64,000 nt of DNA from Helichrysum umbraculigerum (Eukaryota; Streptophyta; Magnoliopsida; Asterales; Asteraceae), in contig CATIUR010000016.1 in assembly GCA_949592205.1 (NCBI GenBank), positions 498,501 through 562,500 of the forward strand. Reading direction: 5' to 3'. The position numbers and the translations under genes were made by a program. Of the stretch, positions 25,274-38,569 are shown piece by piece (the first letter of the stretch is position 1; every line of letters begins with the position of its first letter). Below the pieces are notes generated by a model. That model had not been told where the DNA came from, made no database searches, and saw only the letters and a list, made by a program, of their open reading frames with translations.

Positions 25274-25957
25274 GTTATCGTATAAATGTAGAAGTATCAA
25301 TAGTTACTAACTAATAAGGATTCAAACATCAGAACTGCCTGAAAATTTCCAAGTTCATTTTTTTAATTTAAATGCAATCAACATCAATGCAGAAATGGTC
25401 AAAAACAAAGGGACAATCAAGAATTTGACCAAAATATCTAAATTTATTAAAAGAATTTGACCACTCATAATACAAAATACTTCAATTTATGCATCATCTG
25501 GCTTCATCATTTTTATAGTATGCTCGGTTTGACAAATATGCTCTGTTTTGCTCCACATCGCTAGAAGCTGAAACGTAATTTGGTATTTTAATATGGATGG
25601 AGAGAGCAACAATTTTGACCTTACTTGAACAGCCTCTACAGGCTTGTACCTCTGTATTCTAGAATCCTAAGATGGCAGAAGCCCATGTTTGGTTGATGAA
25701 CCATGGCCATGTAGCCAGAGCATGATTAACACAGCCTTATGGTCTTGACCAAGGCTCAGTAGAGGATTGTTGTGTGCCCATCTGATGGGTCTTGCCGTCC
25801 TGGAATCGCTACATAGTTGTCTGACAAACAAACATATATTTTTTCGGATGCCTTATTATGCAAACTGCTATGAATATGGAATTCATTTTGTTCGGTAGTA
25901 TTAATCTATAGAGTATGTATTGTAGGCTTGGCCCATGTCAGCCGGTAAGATCCAACA
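25274..25957. other. Non-coding stretch
   Basis: No feature recognised. Confidence 0.4.
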
Positions 25958-26940
25958 TGGTATATGGATACTGGTGCAACCACACATCTAAACTCAAATG
26001 CAGGTAATTTAAATAGTTAAATCCATTTTTAATATTTGTATTAATCAGTCTGTTATAGTTGGTGATGGATCCGTTATACCTGTGACCCAAATGGGTCATG
26101 CTCAAATATCCAATCCTTATCGTCCATTACACCTTTCAAATGTTCTTGTCACACCTAATATCATTAAAAACCTTATTTTTGTTCGTCGATTTACAACCGA
26201 TGATAAATGTTCTATTGAATTTGATCCTAACGGTTTCTCTGTAAAAGACTTAAAAACTCGTCAGCTCCTCTTAAGATGTGACGGTACTGGTGATCTCTAT
26301 CCTGTGTCTGGATACAAAGCTTTTGCTTCCGCCCTCCTCACTTAAAGTCAATCTCAATCTCTCTGGCATCAACGTCTCAGTCACCTTGGTGACAATGTCT
26401 TGAAATCCCTTGTGTCCAACAATCTCATCTCATACCGTAAAGACAACACCCTCATTGTATGTCGTGCTCGTCAGCTAGGAAAACAAGTAAAGCTTCCGTT
26501 CTATCGCTGTGAGTCTGTCATTGAATCTCCATTTGACATCATCCATTTTGATATATGGACATCTCATATCCCCAGTATTAGTGGCTTTAAGTACCATGTC
26601 GTGTTTCTTGATCATTTCTCTCATTTTCTTCGGGTTTATCCTTTACATCGCAAATCTAAAATATTTTCTTAGTTCATACACTTTCATTCATATGTTCTGA
26701 CTCAATTTAAGTGTGAAATTCGTGCTTAACAGTGTGATCACGGTGGAGAATTCGATAATGTCTCCATGCATATCTCTTTGCCACTAACGGCATCCAGTTT
26801 CGATTCTATTGTCCTCACACCTTACCACAAAACGGAAAGTCTGAATGCATGATTCACACAATCAATAGTATGGTTCGAACTCTCCTTTTTCAAGCTCACC
26901 TTCCACCCGAGTATTGAGTTGAAGCATTACATATAAACTT
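25958..26940 (+). pseudogene. Ty1/copia pol fragment (protease to integrase)
   Basis: Degenerate copia polyprotein. It begins with the protease active site WYMDTGATTH (25958), shifts frame before 26082, then reads through the region between protease and integrase (LSNVLVTPNIIKNLI), a GAG-preintegrase block (WHQRLSHLGD) and integrase core pieces (FHFDIW-like near 26550, CDHGGEFDN near 26735). There are stops at 26343-26345 and 26670-26672. RT and RNase H are missing and no LTRs flank it. Long dead. Confidence 0.85.
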
Positions 26941-27120
26941 GTGTGCTGTAACATGAAATCCAGGGACCAATATAATGATGTGTATTTTGAAAATTTAAAG
27001 GATGAATATGAAACTTGTATATTAAATTTACTCTTCACAGTAGATAGCATTATGTAACATATAATTTCCCCATTTTTAAATTATGAGGTATTTAAATGGA
27101 TGATTGCATAATAGGCTGAA

Positions 27121-27500
27121 TTAGAGGTGGCAAGTTTACACCCATTGGTTAATTATGGGTCAATTTGGTTAATTTTTAGGAGGTGATGAGTTTGTTGGGT
27201 CTCCTCCCCATTTTTTGGATGGGTCTAAATGGGTTTTTCAATATAACCTCTAGTTGTCTAATAATTGAAGGGTCTAGCGGGTAATTTTTTTTTTTTTACC
27301 TCATTTCATTTTTTTCATTTTTCACTCAAATAATAAAAAAAGGTTTGGTGAACCCGATGACCCGACCCGACCCGAGACCCATTTGACCCGTACCCGTTTA
27401 GACCCATCCGTCTAAATGACCCATATAGACCCGGACACATTTAGACCCAAACCCATTAGACCTATGACCCGACCCGAGCCGACCCATTCATTTTGCCACA
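27121..27500. mobile_element. MITE-like GACCC-rich element
   Basis: Starts TTAGAGGTGGCAAG and ends TTTTGCCACA, short inverted ends, with an interior full of GACCC/GGGTC repeats (GACCCGACCCGACCCG near 27360). Typical of small hAT-type plant elements. Target duplication not resolved. Confidence 0.5.
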
Positions 27501-27630
27501 CAATGTGACAATATCTCTACCATCGATATACAAGAAACAACTACCAAGACTATAGGGCAGGTTAAATTTATATACTATACACTATTTCAAAACCCGAAAA
27601 TATAGTCGTTGTGATTTTTTAATTAAATAA

Positions 27631-28637
27631 GAGTAAATTATTTAAATCGTCCCTGTGGTTTCACGTTTTGTTTATGGGTCGTCCCTGACTTCTAAAAGCT
27701 ATTTGAATAGTCATACTTTTCAAACTATTTATTTCGTTAGTTTCCAAAATTTAATTGGCCGTTAGTTTTCTCCGTTAAAAGGACCAGTCGTGCATTTTTT
27801 TTTTTTCAAATTTCAAGTTTATTTAAATTTAATATTGTTTTTTAATTGTAGTTAGTTAATTTATTTTTTGAATAATCTAATCAATTTAATTTAATTATTT
27901 TAATCAACCTTTTTTAGTGATAATTATTTTATTTTTTACATAACTGTATTTAGTTAATTTACTTTTTTAGTAACGGTTATTATATTTTTGACAATTAAAA
28001 TAATTAATTTAAATAGTTCTTTATTTAATTCTTATAAGTGTCAAAATCTACGTCAACCCATTAAGAATACCATAGTTTTTTTTAAAAAAAATGTAAAAAA
28101 ATTGTCTGGTACTATTTGTATAATTTTTCTACTAATTTACATAATTTGATATGTGTCGGTTATTTGAAAGGAAAAAACACAAAATGTTCAACATATGGAG
28201 TATAATAATACTATGGGCTATGTAGGTATCGCAATTTAGTATTTTTAAACTATTATATTTTTAATGGATTTATATAGATCGGGACACTTAAAAAAACTAG
28301 AATAAAGAAATTTTTAAGTTGATCATTTTAATTGTAAAAAATAAAATAATTATCACTAAAAAGGGTTGATTAAAATAATTAAATTAAATTGATTAGATTA
28401 TTCAAAAAATAAATTAACTAAATACAATTAAAAACAATATTAAATTTAAATAAACTTGAAATTTGAAAAATAATTACACGGCTGGTCCTTTTAACGGAGA
28501 AAACTAACGACCAGTTTAATTTTGGACTAACGAAATAAATAGTTTGAAAAGTAGGACTATTCAAATAGCTTTTAGAAATCAGAGATGAGCCATGAAACAA
28601 AACGTGAAACCACATGGACGATTTAAATAATTTACTC
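27631..28637. mobile_element. Foldback element, arms over 300 bp
   Basis: The left end GAGTAAATTATTTAAATCGT (27631) is mirrored at 28637. The inverted arms stay similar for about 330 bp (27631-27960 and 28305-28637), including CCGTTAAAAGGACCAG-like cores. No protein. Flanks are AT-rich, so the target duplication (about 9 bp, imperfect) is unsure. Confidence 0.8.
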
Positions 28638-28867
28638 TTAAAATAAAGTGTTTAATCATATCCACAACACCTCTACTTAAATTAGTTTGCGTTCCATCAA
28701 ATAGATAAAAAAATTTCAATTCGAGTTTATCATTTGCTCTGATCTAAATGCCCTACCGATGTGTACGTATCCGCATAATCCATGCTCCAAAGTAAGTCCT
28801 TTTTTTCTTACATCGTATCCATCTATATTTTCAAAACCTATTTACATTATTCCACAACATATTAATG

Positions 28868-29156
28868 TTAATTTATTTTAAATCGTCCTCGTGGTTTTCA
28901 ATTTTATCCATACGTCGTCCCTCACTTCCAAAAATTATTTAAATCGTCCCTGTGGTTTTCAATTTTGTTCAACGATAGTCCAAAATGGACTATTTAAATA
29001 ATTTATTTTCGGAAAGTTTTGTTCACCAGTAGTCCATTTTGGACTATCGTTGAACAAAATTGAAAACCACAGGGACGATTTAAATAATTTTTGGAAGTGA
29101 GGGACGACGTATGGATAAAATTGAAAACCACAAGGACGATTTAAATAATTTACTCT
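28868..29156. mobile_element. Short palindromic relative of the foldback element
   Basis: About 289 bp, almost wholly palindromic, with centre near 29010. Ends share AAATCGTCC-TGTGGTTTT with 27631-28637. Contains two nested copies of the terminal motif per arm. Confidence 0.8.
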
Positions 29157-29916
29157 TTATTTTATGTATGACATCAAGTAACTCCCCGAATGAATGAGTG
29201 ACCTCCAAGGTTTAGTATCGCTATGTGAATGTCATTGCGTACTTGATTTTTACATACTCAACCGTCGAGATATCCCAACATTGCCACAAGTTTAATGAAA
29301 CCAGATATAGACTTTTGATCAAGTATTAGTTCCATATAGTATGTGTGGTAGTGATACTTTCAATTGAAGCTCATATTATATTATTGTGTGTTTCGTATAT
29401 CGTTGTTTATACGTTTAAATGTTTCAGTAATGAATCGTCTCATACAATACCATGAATATAAATATCACCGTATTCACATAATCATTTATCATCCCATTGC
29501 ACATAACATTTATCTGTTACATGCCAAAAACTACATGTACGTTTAGAAATTGTATACATATACCATACCTTTTTTAGATTTTAGAATTGGAATACATTCA
29601 GTAGTAATACAAATAATAAATTTCTTTTTTAGTAAAATCATGTGCTAGTCCATGAATTCGCGAGTCGTAAACATTTGCAAAAGCACCAACACAAAGCATC
29701 TGCCCATGTGAGCATATAATATGGGACAAATTAACTATTTCCAAAGAGACATTTACAAAACAATTTAAATCCCTGCACCATTACATGTGTATTATACGAT
29801 CACAACTACATCCATCGATGATCGATCAGTCGAGTTTACTATATTTTCCAAAGCTGTGCTGAACTTAAGTATAAGAAATAACACACTATAGTATTTTGGT
29901 GGAATACTATAAAAAT

Positions 29917-30045
29917 GGATGATGATATTTCCACCATTCTATTTGATAAATCCACCAAAACAGTGCATTACAGTTTGTACAGTACAAGTTCTTAATGCAT
30001 GATTTTGGTGGATTTATCAAATAGAATGGTGGAAATATCACCACC
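29917..30045. mobile_element. MITE, 129 bp, Mutator-type duplication (copy 1)
   Basis: Terminal inverted repeats GG(A/T)-GATGATATTTCCACC, continuing for about 40 bp to TGATAAATCCACCAAAA. Flanked by a perfect 10-bp duplication CTATAAAAAT (29907-29916 and 30046-30055). Same family as 30540-30670 and 62690-62821. Confidence 0.88.
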
Positions 30046-30539
30046 CTATAAAAATTGGGCCACACATTAATTTTTTTGTTAAATATCTATAAATAATTTA
30101 TGTATTTAGTTTTAATCAATTTATTTTAATGAATGTTATGGTTTATTTTAAATTTATTGTATTATTGGATTTAAACTATTCAATTATTTTGTTTCAATTT
30201 GTACAATTTATTTACTTATTTCCATTAATATAATTAAAAAACAAAAACTCCAGAACACTGTCTACCACACCACAAAATCTTCAGTAAGAACATTTTAACC
30301 GGAACACTATGAAAATAGCATCTTCACACCTTATGCTCTTAGTTAGTTTGAGAAAATACTAATATGTTGAGTTGGACCATTCAATTTTAAAATCTCATGT
30401 TGATAGTGACTTGGTGTATTGGTCACATGGGATATTTATTGGATCTGGTAAGACAAAATACAAATGACGTACGTTAAAATGTGAATCGATTAGACCTCTT
30501 CTTAGATGTCTACTTTAGGTCAATGTATCATTACCTTTT

Positions 30540-30670
30540 GGGTAACGATATTTTCACCTTTATATTTGATAAATCCATCAAAAATACGTATTATAGTATT
30601 ATACTGTACAAACAAATAATACACATTAATGATGAATTTATCAAAAATATTGGTGAATTTATCATCATCC
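30540..30670. mobile_element. MITE, 131 bp, Mutator-type duplication (copy 2)
   Basis: Ends GGGTAACGATATTTTCACC and, inward on the other strand, GGATGATGATAAATTCACC. Perfect 9-bp duplication TTACCTTTT (30531-30539 and 30671-30679). The central ACTGTACAA is shared with the other copies. Confidence 0.85.
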
Positions 30671-30679
30671 TTACCTTTT

Positions 30680-33600
30680 ATCGAATGCTTTTGTCGTCTG
30701 TGCTATGATTGCAAATAAATCAACTCTGGTGGAGAAAATTTCTCATTGATGGCCTATGATCCTCTTTCTCTACCTATGTTGATTTTTCTAGATAAACTTT
30801 AGAATGGTAAAATCAATACTTTCATCCGTACTAATTTAATTGTCTAATATTCTATTTTAAGATGTCCTAAAATTATTGTCCACTTTTGATTTCAACCAAT
30901 CAGAAAGTGTTTTAATAGGTAGGTAATTAAATCTTATTGGTAACACTGTGTACATTTCAACATTAGATAATTACATTGCGACGAATGGAGTTTTAAAGAT
31001 ATATATATATATATTTTTGGAACGGCAAATAACTCCTTCGGATCAGTAATGGAGTATCATCGTGCCACCACTACTGACCCCTTCAAAAAACATATATACC
31101 CGTAAAGGGTTAAAGTATCAAAATTTTGAAACTTGAAAGATTAAATCACCACAAACAAAACTTAAAGGTTAAAACGAAAAAAAAAAAAAAAAGTGAAACT
31201 TTAAGCACCATTCTTAACCATCTTTTAACCTTTAAAAATGACCAATTAGGACGTTACTTTTTTAATGTAGAAAAATAGAGTTTGGCTAACTTGTGCCTTA
31301 AGGGCACAAGGTAAGCTTTATTAAATGCACTAAATCTTTTCAAATATATCACAAAATTTATTTATTTATTTATTAACCATATTGAAGATTGCATCTAATA
31401 AAATAAATGATTATTAGAAAAGAACGTTAATGAAAAAGCTTTAAACATCACAAACCAACCTCTACTACCACAAGTAATGGCAGCATCAGGAAGTATCAAG
31501 TAGAAAAATAAGAAGAAAAACTGTTATAAGGGGATATGTCAACCCGCAAGCTCATACCGACAACTGCATACTTCAAATTGTCAACCCTACATCTCTTTAA
31601 CATTTGAACTTCTTCCCTGAAATCATCTACATTCTTTCTTATTAATTTTAGAGTTTCAAAATAACTTTAAACAACACAAAATCATCATTATTTTAACAAA
31701 CCAGCAGCTCAACTTTAGCTTCCTTGATGAGAGACCATAAACAATTGCTCCTTCGATTATAAAATTCATGAGGCAGCACAAAAACACCCGAAGTCAGCTT
31801 TAGAACTAATACTCGTCCATCATTACCAAGAAGCAGTCTATCAAAACAACCACATCAATACTTTGACTTTTAAAAGTCAAACTGTAGGCCTTAACCTTCA
31901 AAGTCACAATACAAACTTGTTAATTGTCTTCAAAGCATTGCTGGAGTTGAGAATCAGGAAACCATAAACAAATTTTTGGCCCCTTTACATACTCTTGATA
32001 ATCAAAATTTTTCTACTTCATTTCACCAAAAAAACCATAATAACTTTTAAGCCTAGTTTTTTGCCACCTAGGGTCATCACGAACACAAATTTCACTATTT
32101 TTTTTGTACAAAGCTCTCATTCTGATTTTTAAAAGTCGAACAATAAAAGGGTATTCATCAAGCAACTTTGCCCAGCAATCCTTTATCGAACTTCGCTTGA
32201 TCCTGCCGTAAGCGTAAGATACAAATCCAAAAACACTGTACATACAGAAAAGGAATCTGAGGCTCCATGTCAAACAAATAAAGGATGGAAAAAGAATGTC
32301 CAACGAGGACATTTTTAATACACTGCAGCTCATTAAGACAATAAACAACACCATCCTTATTACTCCAAATGGGCCCTGCTCCCCTTTATGCCACCAACCC
32401 AAACCACATGCCCATTTTCTCAAAATAAATGAATAAATAAAACAGACTTGTTACTAAGAATGACTACACCACCAGCTTAATTGATCCCAGAAATCATAAG
32501 CACCTTTAACCACTCTTAAATGAAAAAGACAATTCTACTCCTTCAAACAGGTCGTTTCAACCCAAGACTAGTTTTCTAACTTCCAAAAGGACAGATGCTA
32601 AAATGGACAAGAACTGAATTGAAACAATTGACATTGGTTGTACACCTTATCTCACCTAGACGGAAATCAAGCATGCCATATCCCTGCACACAGAGAAAAA
32701 CCACCAGTTCTATGCAGCTGACCTTAGAAGAGACACATCCACTATAGTAGAATATAATTTTTTTTTTTTTTTATATAAAAAATATGCAGATCCAAGATGC
32801 AATAAAGCAAACTAATCGATTGTATCCCTGTAACTTAAACATAAAGAAAAGAGACATCTAAGATAGCTGCAGCTACACTTCTTCACCTTATATCTTCAAC
32901 CCAGACCATTAACCAAAACCCCAAGTAAAAAAGTAAGCTAACAGACTCTGACTGCAACATAGAAAGTCTGAAAATTTAGGATATAAACAGTGCTGGAAGT
33001 ATACTTTTTCAGAATCTGTGGCTCTGTAATTATGGCTTTGGATATTTTATTAAAGTGAACCGATGAATAGAAGAGGTAAAAAGGTATTGAGATGGATTTT
33101 CTAATTCTAATATCACCTTCAGCACCACCTCCCTATAACCAACACCTTTAACTCCCTTGGTCACTGCTCTAAACTCCCTTGTAAGTTGTATCACCCAACC
33201 AATTTTTAAGCCCAACCCCTTTGCACTTGCAAATGCAGGTGAGTAAAGATTGAAAAAAAAAAAAAAAAAAATTCTGCTATTTAAAGAAGAAAATATAGAC
33301 TCTATATTACTCCTTAAGCCCAACCATCATCCTTATTACTCCTTGAGTGATAAAAAACACATTTAAACTACCATTACTCAGGTAACACATGATACACTTA
33401 TAACAGTCACAATGCAAGATGCTTAAGTCATCAAATGATTTTCTATAACGTCCCAATTAGAAAATTCAGTTGGGGGAAAGGAATAGAAACATACCTCAGT
33501 CTTAAATGAACATCATTATGCCTAAGGAACATAAAAAAAAAGACTCCGAAGCTCTATATTTTTGGCTATGGATTTTATATAACATGTTCACATTCAACCA

Positions 33601-34114
33601 CCATTGCCACCTCCTATGTTGTCAAGACTCCATCCCTTTCCTACTGCCATTACAAATGGCTACTACCCAGTTTCCACTTATGGCACCAAATCCAATCCCA
33701 TCACAACCAAGATAAAAGTCAACCAGTAGAACTTTTTAAACATTATGCTAATTTTGAACATCATGTTGGCCCAGTTTCACATTCCATAAACTAGCTAGTG
33801 AACCACTTGAGCAGAAGTCATGACATTGAGAGACATTTTTTCAACCTCACACTACCCACAATATAATCAGGCAAGGCTTCCACGGATCCCTCTTTACTTT
33901 GAATTTTGAAATTGCCTATAGTTTCTCTCTTGCCAAACAACAGTCTCCGGATAACACACCATATTTATTTATCAAAGCATTTTCAACTCATAAATCAAAT
34001 ACCTTCCTGCCAGCTAGTGATAGGATTTTCCAGCTTTGAAAATGAGATTCAGTTCCCAAACCTTGAAATTATGCTCCCAAATGCATAAAGTTTAATATAC
34101 TCCCAAACTATAAA
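30680..34114. other. Long stretch without a recognised gene
   Basis: AT-rich DNA. A perfect palindrome CTTGTGCCTTAAGGGCACAAG lies at about 31291-31311, of a kind common at plant MITE ends. A 136-codon frame at 32013-32423 (minus) is hydrophobic but matches nothing I know and is not called. Poly-A/T runs occur at 31179-31192, 32758-32772 and 33252-33270. Confidence 0.4.
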
Positions 34115-35521
34115 CCCCCTCCTAATATTTCTACTATCTTTTTGAATTTAATTAAGAAATACACTAAACATGCAGTTATAAAAGCTATTATTTGTTACTG
34201 AATAGTAACGTCAAAGTTAATTAAAATATATGAATGACGCCCTTTCACTACTGCATAAGATTCAAAGTAGTCAAGAAGCTCCTGGTTTCACAATCAAGTC
34301 CACTGAAATTAAACTTACATTTCAGTACATAAATATACGACTTAAAACAAGCATTACATTATTAAGTATACATTTTCATGTTGTTCAAGATTTGTATTCA
34401 TGATAATGACCATTGGTGGTCACACGATCTCCGGTCTGTAACAACTACATTTTGTCCTTTCCACTTTTCATACAATTCACCGGCAGGTATAACTGTAGTT
34501 CCCCTATTGGCCATTCTTTTTCAAAAACTTCAATGAAAAATCTATGAATCTTTACACTTTTGGACATACTTATTTGGTATTGGTCACAAACGATTCTACA
34601 CTCTTATATACCAGCAGACAGCACCAAGACCATTTTTACAAGATGAGCAATTCCACTTATTTGTGGATTTGTTGATATGTTTGACCCTGAGTTTATTGAA
34701 AGCAACAAAAAACTCAAACTCAGAATACCATAAAGTTTTCTTCTTCTCCTCGTGGCTTTTGAACATTTCAACTTAACTGAGATCTCAATGAAACTGAAGC
34801 ATTCAAAAACCATGAGGAGAAGAAGAAAACTTTATAGTATTCTTAGTTTTTTGTTGATTTGGATAAACTCACGATCGAACAGATCAGCTAACCCACAAAG
34901 GAGTGACATTCCCTGTTGTAAGACTGGTCCTGGTGTAAACGCTATAATAAGAGTATACTCTCTTATGACCCATGCCAAAACAAAAGTGTTCAAAAGAGTA
35001 AGGATTCATAGATTTTTTTGTTGAAGTTTGAAAGAATTGCACCAAAGTGGAATACAAACTTACTTAATCGTATGGAAAGTGGAAGGAGCTAAAATGAAGT
35101 TGTTACAGACCGGGAGATCGTGTGACCACCAATGGTCATTATCATGAATACGAATCTCGAACAAGATGAAAACGATAAGGTATATTTACTAATGTTGTTA
35201 ATGTAACTCTTATTTTATCTGTAAATGTAAGGGCCTGTTTGGCATGAAGCTTTTGAGAGCTTTTAGGAGCTGTAGCTTTTATTTTTAATTTTAAAAGCTT
35301 CACTTGTGCAAAAAGCTCTGTTTGGTAGTTGCAAGCTTTAGGCTTTTATTCTAAATTAAAAGCTCCAAATCAAACGCGGTATAAAGTAGCGTTTCAAAAG
35401 TTAAAGAAGCTTTTTATATCCAAAATTACTCTAATGCCCTTGATCCATACCTATTTTTTTTTCACGGTCTCACAGAGTCAAAGACACATGTACATATCCC
35501 TTCTTTATCGATATTTAATTA

Positions 35522-35749
35522 TGTTAGGAATATGATTAGAACTCCTAAAGGTAGTAGGTTATCTATATTAGACTTATTATGCAAGTATTAGTTATTTGAG
35601 TTTGATTAGGATTAGGAAGTCATTTGTTTTTGCTTATAAATAGGGATACTTATGGTTAGAATATTGTACCTTTGATTTTCAATTTGTTATTAAGAAAAGC
35701 TTCCGCAAATTCGTTGTTTCCGTTCTTTAATTCGTTTTGATATCAAACA
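35522..35749 (+). mobile_element. 5' LTR (228 bp)
   Basis: TGTTAGGAATATG to GATATCAAACA, with a TATA-like CTTATAAATAGGG near 35633, the likely promoter of the element. Confidence 0.95.
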
Positions 35750-35751
35750 AG

Positions 35752-35763
35752 TGGTATCAGAGC
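35752..35763 (+). other. Primer-binding site, initiator tRNA-Met
   Basis: TGGTATCAGAGC, two bases after the LTR. Confidence 0.92.
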
Positions 35764-37105
35764 TTCTTCGATCTCTGGCGTTAAAGAAATCTGATCTCGT
35801 CTGAGGATACTGTTTGAAGACTTCTGAAATCGTTTAGGTTTCCAGAAATCGTTTTTGAATTGATTCGTTTCAAGAATCTGAAATCGTCACAGATTTCTTG
35901 AATCGTTTGAATTGGTCAGGGTTTAGTATCGATCGTTCGTTTGTCCTTGGTTTGAAAAATCGTTTGGGTTCAGGGTTTGTATTCTCTGTTGCTTGCTGGA
36001 AATCGATTGGAATCAGAATCGATTGAAGTAAATAATCATTCGATTCATCTGGGTTTGTTTGATTCGGAAAATAGATCGTTTGTTTGGTTTTACTGATTCG
36101 ATTGTTTGATTTGTTCATCCGATTCTGATTAGGTTCAGGTTTTTTGGTGGAGTAATCTGGTGATTTTGGAATTGATTTAATATTCGTTGTTCGATAGTTT
36201 GGCACTTTGGTGTCTAATCGATATTGATTTTGTGTTCCAGGGGTTTTTTCACTTGGGTTGTTTGGATTAAGACTCTTCCCAATGGTGACGCCAACTGACA
36301 CCATCAGTTGACGCCAGCTCAGCGCCACGTCAGCTTTTCCTTCAACTGACACAAACTGACATAAACTGACACTCCTCTGCCAACAGCAACATCACTTCCC
36401 TTATTTTCAGGGCCTCACACACTATTTAATCTATATATTCAATACAAAAACTTAAATAAATACATTTTTATTAATAAAAAATATATATTACAATTATAGA
36501 TTTAACTTATATGTAATATAAAATACTATTAGAACAAATAAATTATTGGAAAAAACATAATACAATACAGTGTTTTAAGTTTTTAACTCAATCAAAATAA
36601 GTAAAAATGACCCATTTCCAATTTGAAGTTTAGGCCTACTCCAATCTAAAAGATAGTCTATTCATTAAATAAGTAAAAATGGCCCATTTCTAAACCTAAA
36701 AGTCATCTTCTTCCTCCCGTCATTCTGTAACTTCCTTCATTCTTCTTCTTCTTCTTCTTCTTTTTTTTTTTTTGTTTTTCTCCCCAAACACAAAAAAGAA
36801 GAAAGAAAAAATTCGAAATTAAAAACGAAACTGAAAGAAAACCGACATGGCCCCACCTTCCCTTTCTCTTTCCTCCGTCGGGAAACCGAAGTTTCAAACC
36901 GACGCCCCCAAACCGACGGGCCGTGCCTATGGCGTCGGTCCCGTCGGTGCCCAACCGACGCCCAAAGCGATGGCCGTTGGGAGGAGTCTAATATTTGCCT
37001 ATTTGGGCCATTTGTTTTTAGTTGGGCTATTGTTTTTAGCTTTAGGGCCTTTGAAATTTGTTTGCATCCGTTTGAATATTTTCGTTTGCTGTTTGTTTTG
37101 AAACT
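35764..37105 (+). other. Long leader of the gag-only element
   Basis: 1.34 kb with no clear gene. It has GATTCG/AATCG-rich DNA, a CTGACA-repeat stretch (36285-36370), a (CTT)n run (36738-36761) and a GC-rich island (36845-36980) with repeated ACCGACG. The patchwork suggests unrelated sequence captured ahead of gag. Confidence 0.5.
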
Positions 37106-37924
37106 ATGACTTCTCAAATCACTAATATTGAGAAGTTTTCGGGAAAAAATAATTTTAGTTTGTGGCGAATTAAGATGCGAGCCTTATTGAAACAACAAGG
37201 CGTTTGGGCACCTATTACTGGTACGAAACCGGATGACATGAGTGATGCTAACTATAAGTTGCAAGAAGAAAAGGCACACTCAACCATTTTGCTATGTTTA
37301 TCGGATGAAGTTCTTTATGAGGTTGGTGATGAGGAAAAGGCAGCTGGAGTTTGGTTAAAGCTTGAAACGCTTTATATGACAAAGTCATTGACTAATAAGT
37401 TGTTATTGAAACAACGTTTGTTTGGTCTTCGAATGAAAGAGGGCTCTTCACTAAAAGAGCATCTTGATATGTTGAACTCACTTTTGATGGATTTGAAGAA
37501 TCTTGAAGTGAAGATTGAAGATGAAGATGCTGCTCTCGTTCTTCTTGTGTCTTTACCACCTTCGTATGAAAGTTTTGTAAGCTCGTTTGTTGTCGGCAAA
37601 GACGCTATCACGTTGGAAGATGTTAGATCTAGTTTGCATTCGCGAGAGCTTCGTCAGCAAGCATCGGGAAGTGGTTATGAATCTCAAGCCATGGGTTTAG
37701 CTGCTACAAGTCGTGATAAGAGTCGATATCGGTTTGGAAAAGGTCAAGATCGAGGTGGAGCAATGTCACGTTCTCGAAGTCCTACTTCTCAAGATGTTTG
37801 TAACTATTGCAAGGAGACGGGTCATTGGAAGTTTGATTGTCCTAAACTAAAGGAAAAAGGTAAAGTTGCGGCTATTGCTAAAGACGACTCGGGTTACACG
37901 AGCATGGAATGTGATTTGCTTTGA
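37106..37924 (+). CDS. Copia gag protein, intact
   Basis: 272-residue Gag of the Ty1/copia type, which forms virus-like particles. The N-terminal part carries a TSQITNIEKFSG-x-NFSLW start and the UBN2-type gag domain (about 40-170). An R/S-rich linker precedes one zinc knuckle at residues 232-245 (C232, C235, H240, C245; spacing CX2CX4HX4C). The frame ends 56 bp before the 3' LTR, so pol is absent rather than frameshifted. ATG at 37106 is the first in frame and fits family N-termini. No stops or shifts; likely still able to make protein and to act in trans with an autonomous relative. Confidence 0.92.
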   Translation: MTSQITNIEKFSGKNNFSLWRIKMRALLKQQGVWAPITGTKPDDMSDANYKLQEEKAHSTILLCLSDEVLYEVGDEEKAAGVWLKLETLYMTKSLTNKLLLKQRLFGLRMKEGSSLKEHLDMLNSLLMDLKNLEVKIEDEDAALVLLVSLPPSYESFVSSFVVGKDAITLEDVRSSLHSRELRQQASGSGYESQAMGLAATSRDKSRYRFGKGQDRGGAMSRSRSPTSQDVCNYCKETGHWKFDCPKLKEKGKVAAIAKDDSGYTSMECDLL

Positions 37925-37969
37925 TTGGTTGATTGTTTTGAAATTTGGTATTTGTAAGGAGTTCGAATC

Positions 37970-37980
37970 AAGGTGGAGAT
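37970..37980 (+). other. Polypurine tract
   Basis: AAGGTGGAGAT directly before the 3' LTR, the plus-strand primer site. Confidence 0.8.
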
Positions 37981-38208
37981 TGTTAGGAATATGATTAGAA
38001 CTCCTAAAGGTAGTAGGTTATCTATATTAGACTTATTATGCAAGTATTAGTTATTTGAGTTTGATTAGGATTAGGAAGTCATTTGTTTTTGCTTATAAAT
38101 AGGGATACTTATGGTTAGAATATTGTACCTTTGATTTTCAATTTGTTATTAAGAAAAGCTTCCGCAAATTCGTTGTTTCCGTTCTTTAATTCGTTTTGAT
38201 ATCAAACA
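37981..38208 (+). mobile_element. 3' LTR (228 bp)
   Basis: Identical by eye to the 5' LTR; followed by the AATTA duplication. Confidence 0.95.
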
Positions 38209-38569
38209 AATTAATTTAATAAGTTGATTTAATATTAATTTTGTTGTTCACGTGCAAAACAACCAGATGTTTTTTTTTCCTTCTTTACTTCAACTTTCTA
38301 TTTTCTTGATTTCTTCTTTTCTTTCTTTAATTGTAATATAATATATACAGTATATGATATGATATTTATAATGTGTATGAAGAAAATCCAAATTAAATAT
38401 CACACAATAATAATTTTAATTTTCTAGTATATAAAAAAATGACTATTATATTATCACTTGATAAAGTTTTTTCCATATAAAACAAATATTATTTGTTAAA
38501 TTTGTTATTTAGCCAGTTTTATCATTATTTTTGTTTTGATGTCCTTTTATGTCATTTTATACTTCTAAG

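Larger units (their letters stand above)
35522..38208 (+). mobile_element. Young gag-only Ty1/copia element
   Basis: Complete 2.69-kb element: 5' LTR 35522-35749, primer-binding site 35752-35763, long leader, gag 37106-37924, purine tract, 3' LTR 37981-38208. Perfect 5-bp duplication AATTA (35517-35521 and 38209-38213). The two 228-bp LTRs appear identical base for base, so insertion was recent. No protease, integrase or RT, so mobilisation must use a partner element. Confidence 0.95.

Noticed and set aside
32013..32423. 136-codon minus frame as a gene
   Set aside because: No recognised domain, odd composition, isolated in repeat-rich DNA, no splice partners seen.
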